A stretch of 64,000 bases of DNA, taken from NCBI GenBank assembly GCA_001931905.2, contig MSJI02000818.1:822-64821 (forward strand), read 5' to 3'. Positions 20,501-30,169 of the stretch are shown here, piece after piece (position 1 is the first letter of the stretch; every line of letters begins with the position of its first letter). Source of the DNA: Cladosporium sp. IMV 00045 (taxonomy: Eukaryota > Ascomycota > Dothideomycetes > Cladosporiales > Cladosporiaceae). The notes under the pieces were generated by a model. It searched no databases, was not told where the DNA came from, and saw nothing but the letters and a program-made list of their open reading frames with translations. The translations under genes were made by a program, and so were the position numbers.

Positions 20501-21677
20501 CCTTCGAGCTGAGCGTGAGGCTCTTGCCGAGCAGAAGTCAAGGATGCAGGCCGACGTTGCCAGCTTGGAAACGGCTCTCCACATCCGCCGCGACGAGTTG
20601 CACGCCATGGACTCCAAGGCCGAGCAGATCGAGAAGAGGATGATGGAGGGTGTCATGAACCAGCAGCGCATGATGCTTCTTGCCAAATCAGCGAAGGCAG
20701 CGAAACCGCCCTCGCCCAAGAAGAAGCCTCAAGGCCGTGACCTCCGAGTCCCTAGCAGTGGCTCTGTCATGTCCGGTGTCTCTGCAGCTCCTTCCTCTGT
20801 CAAGGCAAACCAGGCCCTGGCCAAGATCCGCCCTCCCATGGCACGAAGCTCTCCAATGAACACTGCTGCTGAGCGTCGTATTATGAGTCTGAGCCAGATC
20901 AACAACAATGTTCCAACTGGAGGAATGGGCTTCAAGAGTAAGACTCCTAGCCTGCTATCTTCCAACAACAACAGCGTGAGCCGCAGCCACTCAGTCAAAT
21001 CAAACTTGACCGGCAAGCCCACTTGGAAGAGCGGCAAGCGAGTCCAGAGCATGGGAACTTTCAACAAAGAGAACGAGACCCTCTCCGAAGAATCCGAAGG
21101 CGAGCTCGACTCCCACCCAGACGTCGCCACCATCCACGAGCCCGACCACGAAGAATTCTCCTCCGACACCGGCACCGAGCGCCGCAACTCCCATCTCAGC
21201 CAGACCAACAGCGCCATGACCGATGACCGCAGCAACTACGACGACAACCGCAGCGCCTACACCGAAGGCGTCACGCCCGCCACCGACAACGCCAGCCGTT
21301 TCAGCTTCGACCCCTCGGAGTATACGTACGGCACCGGCAGCTACATCACCGGCTCCGAAGTCTCGCGCCGCGACAGCCGCGACAGCCTCGAGAGCACCGT
21401 CCATGGCACTATCGGCGTCCCGTCGACTCTGGACGAAGACCCCGCGGAGCCCAACGACGCGGCATCTTCGCACGCCGACGAGACTGAGGTTACTCACGAG
21501 CCAGAAGCCGACGCTCAAGCCGGAGCTGAAGACACCGCCTCGCCGCTCGAACCCCCACCTCCCATGAACCAACTCGTGAAGGGAGGCGAGTACGCTCCGC
21601 CGAGCGATAGTGGGCTCGGCACGGACTTGCCTACCACTGACACTGAGAGTCAGAAGGGCGGGGATTACTTCCAGTGA
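14549..21677 (+). CDS. Giant coiled-coil protein with tandem helical repeats, 2350 residues
   Basis: Two exons. Exon 1 is 14549-14640, the intron is 14641-14716 (GTGAGT ... TACTGAC ... ACGCAG), and exon 2 is 14717-21677. The join makes codon ATG and continues WDSSDPER. The unspliced frame has no proper ATG, which supports this model. The N-terminal 330 residues are Ser/Pro-rich and disordered. About 23 copies of a short repeat, consensus EEVLDAVKDGLESLRxEI and spaced about 30 residues apart, occupy residues 543-1212. A long coiled coil follows, rich in Glu, Lys and Ala. There is a 19-residue tandem duplication (EKYDDSGVHTKLDELMGKT) at residues 1836-1873. The C-terminal 330 residues are Ser/Asp/Thr-rich. 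No ATPase motif is visible, so labels such as chromosome-segregation ATPase would be misleading. A scaffold or cortical/septal role is only inference. Confidence 0.85.
16251..18257 (+). repeat. About 23 degenerate coding repeats within the coiled-coil gene
   Basis: The encoded units follow the pattern [DE]-x-[IVL]-L-[DE]-[AT]-[VIL]-[KR]-[DE]-G-[LIF]-[DE]-x-[LM]-[KR]. Examples are EDVLEAVKDGLKDFE, DEILAVLKEGLEDYQ, EQVLDAVKDGLESLRAEI, DEIVDTVKGGLDQLRTDI, EEVLDTVRLGLDDLRSHL and YEILDTLKDGLASLRVDM. Spacing is about 25-45 residues. DNA identity between units is low, so the array is old. Confidence 0.8.
20130..20243 (+). repeat. 57-bp in-frame tandem duplication
   Basis: Unit 1 is 20130-20186 and unit 2 is 20187-20243. 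They share about 80 percent of bases and most differences are silent third positions. Each encodes a 19-residue unit around KYDD(S/T)GVHTKLDELMG. Silent divergence with protein conservation suggests selection on the unit. Confidence 0.85.
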
Positions 21678-22306
21678 TGATGTGTGGAAGTCTTACTTGC
21701 ACGATTACGAGGAAGTAGGAGGAGCAACAGCGACATGAGACCACGATACAGGAGTTACACTGGTGCTTTGCTTTGAGTGTTGGAAAGGGGTGGAGCATTG
21801 CTGGATTCTTTTTCACTTTTCTTTTCCTTTTCCTTTTTCTACTACTTCCCTCTTGAACTTTCTACTCATTGTTCTGCACATGAATTTTTCGTTTCGAGCG
21901 CAGGCGATTAGCGGAGATTCAAGGGCATTAGATTGGTGTTTCATTTTTTTCTTCTTTCTTTTTCACTATTTTGAAGCGGGGTTGTCGCTTTCGTTTTAAT
22001 TCAGGAGGATCAGGGGGGCATCATGCAGTTGAAGACTCTCGTTAATCATCGGGTCGTACATAACAATGGGAAAGGGTATGAGGTTTTTCGTTCTATTTTT
22101 TTCAATTGAGCTCTCAACAAAGTGGATCATACGTGACATGCTTCTCTGCTGATCCAAGTGTAGTGTAGTGAAGGAAGTGATGTGATGTAATAAGAATATT
22201 GATTTCTCTCCGATAAGTCACGAACAAGCCTTCCCAACGCCCACGCTAAAGCAACCCAGCCCCCCCGTAATGCAGAAATACCAAAGACCCGAAAGGCAAC
22301 AAAAAT
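21678..22306. other. Convergent 3' region between the coiled-coil gene and spt3
   Basis: About 630 bp between two stop codons. It contains T/C-rich tracts at 21810-21840 and 21940-21965 and AT-rich stretches typical of 3' UTRs and terminators. No gene is seen. Confidence 0.5.
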
Positions 22307-23975
22307 CTAGATAAGCTTCAAAGTCCTCTGGAAATTCCCCTTGCGCACATGAGACAGATACCTGCTCTTGATATCCGGCTGCTGCAGCCTCCGGAACGCC
22401 TCCTGAATATGCCTCGTGCTCACGGGCGTCCTGGCCTCCTCGGGCGGATCGAAGAGCCCGGGCTCGCGTCTGCGCTTCTTGCCGCGCTTCTCCTCGTCCC
22501 CGCCGCTGTCGCGCTTGTGCGCGTCTTCGACCGCTTTGACTTTCAGCGCCTCCTCGGTGAGCAGCGTGACGATCTCGTAGGTCAAGAACCCGAGAATGTC
22601 CACGATGTCGTCGTTGGGCTTGCTGTCCGTCACGACGCCGAAGCCCGCCCACTCGCGGAAGCGCTTGCCTTTGCGGAAGGTGAAAGACGCCTGTCGGCAC
22701 TCGGAGAAGTGCAGGTATTCTTCGGCGTTCATGCCTTTGGTGCGTTCGTCGGCTTGCTTGAGGCGTGCTAGGGTGGCGGCGGTCATTTCGTCTTCTTCCT
22801 CGTCTTCTTCATCTTCGCGCTCGGGTACTTGTTCGCTGTAGAAGCTTGAGACATCCCAGGGCAGACCGACTTTGGCTTTTTTGTTCTTGCTGTTGCGCGT
22901 GCCGACGCTGGGGCCCGTGCCGAGCGTGGGGTCGTTGGCGGTCAGGTCGAAGTCGTCGGCGGCGGCGTCGGCGCCGCCTTTGTCGTCGCTGTCTTTGGCG
23001 CTTTTGCGCACGTCTTTCCATGACAGGAAGGTGCGGAGCCGGCTCACTTTGGCGCGGTCGTGGCGGATGAGGAAGATCAGGTCGTCGGTGCTGATGGTGC
23101 GCACGCCGCGGCGGGCTGCTAGGACGGTGGCGCGGGTGAGCTGTTTGGTGTTGTTAGTATGGAGTGAAGATGAAGAGGCTTTTGGATGGACGTACCATTT
23201 CCATGACTTGTTGTTGTACGATGCTTTCAATCATGCTAGTCGTCTCCGGCGTAACGTCTGCAGTTTCGCCTGAGACGAACATCATCTGGTGGACGTGGTT
23301 GATCAGCTTATGAAACTCTACTTCCGTACATGACGGCTTCCTGATGGGAATAGCGGAAAAGTTGTCGATGTGAGCCATGGTGGGTTTGTTGTAGTGATCC
23401 GGTGGAAACTGATCTGGTAGACAATTTGCATTGCAGCGCGACTTTTTCTCGCAAGACCTCTTCCATCAAGTGCGACAAGTGAATTCGATCCCTCTGATTG
23501 CACGCGATTCGGACTTTGTTATGCATGTGAATACAGGTGAAGGCCGGTTGGTCTTGCCTTCTGATCGCCACTCTGGCGTCTAGGATTGTGACGTATCGCA
23601 TCGATTTCCGCAATGAGTAGAGTCAACCGCATGTACTCTGGTTCCCGCAGTGCTCATATGTCTAATTCAGACATCATGTGGAATTTTTCAGTCTTCGAGA
23701 ATACGAAGTCGTCGGTCGCATAACTAGCTTCGAGGCCAGACAGGGCTGCACAATTCCGGAAGGCGAGCTGAAATCCTTTGTAAAACCCAGGAATTCGGCG
23801 ACGATACCACGAGTTCAGTCTTCATGTATCGCCCAAGATCAAGGAGCCAGTGTTATGTCCAATCCGGTCCAGAAACTGGTGGGTCCGGCAATCCAGATGG
23901 TCGCCATTAGGGAAGCAAAGCGGTGGGACTCACCTGCTGGATCTCCGTCCGGTATTTCCCCTTATTCTCCGCCAT
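22307..23975 (-). CDS. spt3: SAGA complex subunit Spt3
   Basis: Three exons reading down the minus strand: 23975-23934 (14 codons, [14 protein letters not shown]), 23285-23196 (starting [17 protein letters not shown]) and 23140-22307. Introns are 648 nt and 55 nt. Both joins are phase 0 and recreate the Spt3 signature [15 protein letters not shown] and later [20 protein letters not shown]. The product is 321 residues, close to yeast Spt3. The first histone-fold pair lies in residues 5-90 and the second in the C-terminal half ([20 protein letters not shown] onward), separated by an acidic linker ([12 protein letters not shown]). Spt3 helps SAGA deliver TBP to promoters in the nucleus. A start inside the second exon region (MAHIDNF at 23378) is an artefact of reading into the intron. 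The gene is head to head with dph5. Confidence 0.93.
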
Positions 23976-24272
23976 TTTGAAATCTAGAGTCTGGCGAAGA
24001 ATGCGAGAATATTGATATCCAAGAAGCGAGGTCGAGGGTCTTCGATGCCTTCATTCACCATCTGATGGCATGCGCGCGTGTCGTGAAGGCCATCGAACTA
24101 AGCATGCGGAGAGCGCAGCGGGCCGCGACGGCGCGGCTAACGTTAAAGCCGGCGGCCGAAGCGCAATAATGTGGGATGAGATGAAGTGGGGGGAACTTTT
24201 CTGTGAGTTGCAAAGTAGAGCCCGAGTCACATTGTTGTTCAAACGACAAAGTCGCAAAACACTTTCGACAAG
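23976..24272. promoter_or_regulatory. Shared divergent promoter of spt3 and dph5
   Basis: Only 297 bp separate the two ATGs, so both promoters must overlap here. The stretch contains a GC-rich core (24110-24165) with several GCGG/CCGC words. No specific binding site is assigned. Confidence 0.55.
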
Positions 24273-25208
24273 ATGCTGAACATCATTGGCCTCGGCCTCG
24301 CCGACGAGAAAGACATCTCGGTCAAGGGTCTTGAGATCGTCAAAAAAGCCGAGCGCGTCTACCTGGAAGCCTACACGGCCGTCCTCCTCGTCGATCAGAG
24401 CGTACTGGTGAGGCAAGATCTAAACACAAAGCAAGTTAAGACTGAATTGCAAAGCTTACACAAGACACCAATGCAGTAGGAATCCTACTATGGCCGCCCG
24501 ATAATCATCGCCGACCGTGAAATGGTCGAGAGCAAATCGGACGAAATCCTCGCCGACGCCGACAGCAAAGACATCGCCTTCCTGGTGGTCGGCGACCCCT
24601 TCAGCGCCACGACGCACACCGACCTGGCCCTGCGCTGCAGGCAGCACGACCCGCCCATCAAAACCCGCACGCTCCCCAACGCCTCCATCCTCACGGCCGT
24701 GGGCGCCACGGGCCTGAGTCTGTACGCTTTCGGTCAGACGGTCAGCATGGTCTTCTTCACCGACAACTGGAAGCCGGACAGCTTCTACGACCGCGTCAAG
24801 GATAATCTCAAACTCGGGCTGCACACGCTGGTCTTGCTGGATATCAAAGTGAAAGAGCCGAATTTGGAGAAACTCGCGCGCGGTAGGATCGTCTATGAGC
24901 CGCCAAGGTTCATGACGGCGGCGCAGTGCGCGGAGCAAATGGTGGAGACCGAGGAGAACAGGAAGGAAGACGTTTGCGGTAAGGACAAGCTCGCCGTTTC
25001 TGTTGCGAGATTGGGCAGTGATGGGGAGAAGATCGTTGCTGGAACGCTTGAGGAGCTTAGCGATGTGGACATGGGAGCGCCGCTGCACAGTCTTGTTCTC
25101 TGCGGTACGAACATGCACGAGATGGAGTGGGAGTATATCAGAGAGTTCGCGGTGGACCAGAGCAAGTTCGATGAGATTTGGAAGAGGGACTACGCTGGGA
25201 AGAACTAA
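24273..25208 (+). CDS. dph5: Diphthine methyl ester synthase Dph5
   Basis: Two exons, 24273-24407 and 24480-25208, with a 72-nt intron (GTGAGG ... GCAGTAG). The phase-0 join gives [17 protein letters not shown], restoring the family sequence. The product is 287 residues. Dph5 uses S-adenosylmethionine to methylate the modified histidine of elongation factor 2 in cytosolic diphthamide synthesis. Seen motifs are the N-terminal [16 protein letters not shown], the SAM-site loop [12 protein letters not shown] and [18 protein letters not shown]. Length and motif order match the eukaryotic family. The stop lies 30 bp from the stop of the convergent membrane-protein gene, so the 3' UTRs almost certainly overlap. 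Confidence 0.95.
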
Positions 25209-25238
25209 GTGTGTTTTGACGGTATATGAGATACGGTT

Positions 25239-28200
25239 CTATTGCAACTTCAAGTTTTCTTCGTTCAGCGTGCCGAAGAGTGTTTCGATGTCCTGGATGA
25301 CTGCTTTGAGGTCGTCGGCTAATTGGCCGGTGACGAGGACTGGGAATGTCAGTAGAGGACTCGTGACAAGTAGAGAAAAACAGGAGTGCCATACCGTAGG
25401 CGTAGAGTAATTCGTACTCTGCCTCTGCGACCTCGGCATTGCTTCTTCGGAAGTCGAAGATCTTGGCCAACAGGGCGTCTCGCCTCTGTTCAATGTCAGG
25501 CAGAACATCATTGAGCGGGTATTCCAGCTTCAGGCTGCTGGCCAATACGGAGAACAAGTGGCTGATACGTGCAGACAAAGCAAACCTCTCTCCGCGCGTG
25601 TATCTGGTGACAACTAATCAGCGAGAATTTCCTAAAAAGTTTGGTCACACACTTACAGAAGCAGAGCAGCCTCTCCGGCCGTAGCCTCTGCGTTTTTCGA
25701 CATCACCACATTCATAGAATGGAAGGCATCCAGCATAGCTCTCGTACGCTCCACAATTCTCCCAGTGATCTTGTCCGGGAAAGGACCCGACAGCTCGAAT
25801 TCGGAAGCAGCAGCCTTGCGCAGAGAGTCGAGATAGGTCAGGAAGTTCTGCAGTTCCGCTCCCTCACGGATGTCCATGTAGCTGCTCTTCGGTTCTCCGA
25901 GAAGGTAGATGGCCAACGGGTCGCGCTTCCAGATGAGGCACATGCGCAGCCATAAGATGCACAAGCCGTCTCTGAGCTTGCGCCGAGCGGAAATGGGCCA
26001 GATGAAGCGTGTGATCACGATCGCCCAGAGGCAGCCCACGATGACCGCGACCACGCGGTGGACGACGATTTCCCAGATTGCGGGATCCACGCCACCCTCA
26101 TCATCGTCGTCTTCGTCGTCTCTGACAGACAGCGAGTAGGCGTACAGGGCGCTGAGGTTGTACGTCAGGAGAATGAAACGACCCATGGGTCCTTTGCCCT
26201 TGGCGTTAATGAGATAGAAACACCAGACAGACATAAGCCAGCCCAGGAAACCGAGAATCCAGGGGTCGGCTTCGCCGTCGTTGTTCGATATAAGCCACGC
26301 GAAGACGGCTGCCAGGGCGCCAATGACGGTGCCGCCAATGCGTTCGATTCCGGTGGTGTTGGAGGCTCCGATTGTCATTGAGCATACCACCATGTACGAG
26401 ATCAGACCCCATTCGCCGCGCCAGTGTGTGAAGAAAGGCCGAGTTTCGGGAAGGTAGGCGGGGAGTGCATACAAGGCTGCGCCGACACCGACTTTGATCG
26501 CAAAACGGACATCATCTCGACGGAAGACACTCATGGATTTGTAGATTGCTAGCGTCCAAGGCCGTTTCTGTGCAAACCGATTCGGACCGTCGGCGAATGT
26601 GTCCACGCGCTTGATGGATTCAGGGATGTTGCTAGCAGGGTCAACTTCCGCTTGAGCTTGGAATGTACCTGGGATAATAAGTCAGTGAAGTGTAATCTGA
26701 AAAATCGTACACGGGTGCCTCACCGAAGATTCGAGGCTGCTCTTCAGGATCGTCGTCGCTTCGGCGCCAAAACATGAGCCAGTACCAGGTCCTTCGTTTC
26801 GGTGACCGTTCAATTTCTGCGTGTAGCTCTTCAAGCAGATCCAGGTAAACTGTAGCCTCCTCAGCTAGATCCAGCAGCGAGAAACTGAAATGTCCGCAGC
26901 TGGCGGCCACTTCTTCGAGGTCAGCTAGTACCTCCTTTGGTTGCTGCCCGTTAAAAGATTTGCTGCGATACAAAGTGGCAAGTGCTTCTTTGCGAGAATC
27001 AGTGTACAGGTCAATGGCTGATCTGAGGTTTGCCTGGAAGCGATCGTCGACCGCGACTGTCCCGTTTCGACCAAACTGCAACTCGTCGAGCATCTTTTGC
27101 AAAGTGAACACAAGTGATTTTGCAGGCGGTCCGAGCTGGTCGATGAACGTCACAAACATGTCAGCTGGCGCGAGGAGATCGTTGTTCGGAGTGCTGCTCC
27201 CGCTTTGGGTTTTCCAAGCGGTGTGCCTGAGAGACGTATGAGATTTTGATCTGGCGGGAGTGCTAGCTCCGTCCCAGGAAGCAGGAGTTCGCCCCTCTGA
27301 CTCTTCTGAATCTTCGTTGATGACGTCCAGCATGTTCATCCGCGATATCGATCCAGTTCGTGACTTGATAATGTCCACTGGAGATGTGGTGCCGTTCGAC
27401 CAGGGAAATTGTGCCCTTCGCACTTCCGCCGTATGGTCCACAGCCTTTCTCAAGATGGCGAATTGCGTGTATGCTGCGCTTCGGAGACCACCTAGGTTTT
27501 GCGAGAGTCGACCAAGACATCTTACAAGCTTAGCTTCGATATGGTACTGTCGCTCTGAGCCCATGAGGTAGTGCTCCCGCTGCGCTTCAACCAGATTCTT
27601 TTGCATAGAGCCTAGCGTGCTTTGGTGATCTTTGGCGATTGCCTTGCCTGATGAAATGGAGTGAATTGTTAGTCCCTGGAATATCCACATGTGAATCGTG
27701 TTTCAACGCAAACTCACCCTCACTGAGAATGTCCTCTTCACCAACAAGAAAAGCTCGAGTGATATTGACGAGCAATTCGCTGAGTAGACCGGTGCTCTTC
27801 ACCAAATCCTTATGCAACCGCCTGCGAGCCTTTACAGGCAGTACCACCATGTTGACCACGGTCGTAACGAAGATTCCCATAATGACCATGATCAGGATTT
27901 GCCTTACCCGATCTTCTGAAAAGGCCCCAGCTTGCACAGTGCCTTCCTTCACGAGCGTAGAAACACAAGCCAGAGAAGCCAAAGAGCACGCAACGTTCAC
28001 CAGGGGATGGCCAAAGAATTGTTTTGTCCATGCAATGAAACCAAGGCCGCCTCCGCAAAAGAAGAATAACACGATCACATGACCGACCTGTAGTAGATCT
28101 CTCTGACCGAAGAACATTGAGATGGCCATGCTAGTGAATGCTATGAAGGCAGCATAGCAGAATCCAATCAAGGCAAGCACCACTCCTTCATACATGCTTC

Positions 28201-28621
28201 CCACTGTGCGGGATGGTGAGAACCAGACCGTCACACTGCAGACGATGTGTTTTGAGTCTGCTTTGCCGATGAGAGAGGATATGGCGGGCACAAAGGTCGC
28301 CAAGCTACCGAGAGCATATGCCAATGAGCATTTCAGGATGCCCTGTCCCGTTGACGATTTCGAGAATTTCCAGGCATCTTTGGCATGAGAGCGAATTTGT
28401 TGCTTTGCTTTGTCTGTCCAGGTAGGGTCATCTGACTGTTGATCCTGACTCCGCGGCAACAGAGGCTGCGCCTCGCCAGAGGCCGAATCGTTCTGTCGAC
28501 GAGACGCATTTCTGAGGGTAAAGACGCGCTTGATACGCTCGCCTGTGGTTGGCGAAATGTATGTCGACTGAGGCGGGAGGCGACGAGGCCGCCGGTCAGG
28601 GGGCGGTGCTGCAGTGGCCAT
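25239..28621 (-). CDS. ArAE/FUSC-type membrane protein (ArAE_2_N and DUF2421, Brefeldin A sensitivity-related)
   Basis: Five exons on the minus strand: 28621-27718, 27647-26724, 26668-25657, 25603-25395 and 25339-25239, with introns of 70, 55, 53 and 55 nt. Every junction keeps frame (for example ILSE-G-KAIAKD and PRIF-G-TFQAQAE), giving 1049 residues. The layout is duplicated. A first helical membrane bundle sits at about residues 90-270 (GILKCSLAYALGSLATFVPA, VIVLFFFCGGGLGFIAW, LIMVIMGIFVTTVVNMVVLP), then a long cytosolic region. A second bundle starts near FAIKVGVGAALYALPAY and has FUSC-like segments, and a helical DUF2421-type tail ends in ENLKLQ. Family members are thought to export aromatic acids or other organic anions, or to affect Golgi drug sensitivity. 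The substrate is unknown. Treated as separate frames, this locus would be miscalled as three or four genes. Confidence 0.9.
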
Positions 28622-30169
28622 ACCAACAGCTCATATGCCACCGGAGACTCGGTTGATGATCAATGAGCCCGACATGATTCCAGATTTTTGTTGTGGTATC
28701 GCGATTACAAGATATCGGGTGGCAAGAAGGAGGCGGCTGTAGTGACACGCTACACACGCCGGCTTGCCTCAAGCTTGTTTTTCGTGGGGAAGCTCGCACA
28801 GCGCCTTACTTCATCAGTGCGTGTGAGGCTTAACATCTCTCCTCTTAAGGTCTGTTTCAAGCCAACTAGTTATTAGTTACCTACTGTTTGACAGCAGAAC
28901 ATACACCGACAAGTAGAGAACATTACCTTCTTTGGGCCATTTCTGCCCGCGGGACTTTCAGACTATCCGGCACGCCAATCATACCGATGGTTGTTGACGC
29001 CTATGAAGAACCATCGACCGCAAGTACTGTTCGTCTGGTCGCCGCATAATCCATCGAAGAGGCAAGTAAGACAGATAAATTGCCTTGCAACTTACCGCGA
29101 CAAGACTGCTCACTTCAATTGATGATGAATCCGACTCCGCCAAGCTAATGAGACTGGACATGAAGTAGCGATGTGCGTTTTCAAGAGCGTCGTCTTTGTA
29201 CGCACTACCTAGGTGCATCGTCAAGCAGGTGGCCAAAGGTCTAGGTGATCATCTCTCAGTGTCCAAAAATTTATCCGGACCAACTACCTCGCAAAAGGAT
29301 GGCTGGATGGCCTAATGCTTTGCAGCCCGTTTGAAGGATTCGTTTGCATCCCGCTCACACTTGGCAGACAGGGGGTCTGCCTTGGCCTTAGGTCCCTCAG
29401 CGTCGTCTAGGCCACGGCTTTGTCAAATGGCAACTTCAGAAGGAAGTGTTTCCATCAACAGCACATTCTCCATTCTCCGGCGAGACAGAATTCTTGTAAA
29501 ACGTTATGATCATGTTTCTCAAGCATCTTCTTCTTGAGTGCTGCAAGCCAACAATGCACGACCAGAAGCGGATCCAGGTATCTGCAATTGTTCAGCCCCG
29601 GCCGCATGCATGCAATATTACCTATCTCGCTTTGCATTAGTCTGACCAACGATGTGTGGCAATCCAGACTAGTGACCATCGAGGCACACCAAAGAACGTC
29701 TGGTTGGGTTCTTTGCGCATCCATCAAGCTTGCAGAACTCGAGACGCTGGTGTTTGCACGAAGATCAGCTGCTTCGACTCATACATTGACAGGCAGCTCA
29801 AGGATATCGTCTAAGTATAGAGGTCGACTTTGCCAGCCCAGAATAACTGCGTAAGCGCCATCATGCAAGATGCAAGCCACCCAAAGGGCAATCCACCAGT
29901 AAAGACTTCTTGACCGGGCGTCTGTTTACTGACTAGTTGCTGTAGTCTCTTTCCAAGATCCAGAGCGACCCGCTTTTTGGTAGATGCGAAAGCCTTGCCT
30001 GTCTCTCAATCTGCCTTGTGATTCATCCGTTCATCGCTGACGGGTTAGCAAGGCTGGAGCGCTGATCGCTTCAGCTTAGTACCTATTATATGTACTTCAC
30101 CAAACTCCAGTCGCCCATGAATTCACTACGTCTCGACACATTGCGCCTGGGAGGCTTGTTGCATTTCTG
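28622..30169. other. Gene-poor region with possible transcription-factor remnants
   Basis: About 1.5 kb. Two minus-strand segments have protein-like character. One, at 29727-29455, includes NNCRYLDPLLVVHCWLAALK. The other, at 29236-28979, includes DDALENAHRYFMSSLISLAE and is followed by a GTAAGT donor-like site. They loosely resemble pieces of the fungal-specific transcription factor domain, but stops and frame changes separate them and I see no zinc cluster. A decayed gene is possible; the evidence is weak. Confidence 0.25.

Noticed and set aside
23154..23378. A separate 74-residue protein MAHIDNF... on the minus strand
   Set aside because: It is part of the long spt3 intron joined to spt3 exon 2. 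The true upstream exon is at 23934-23975.
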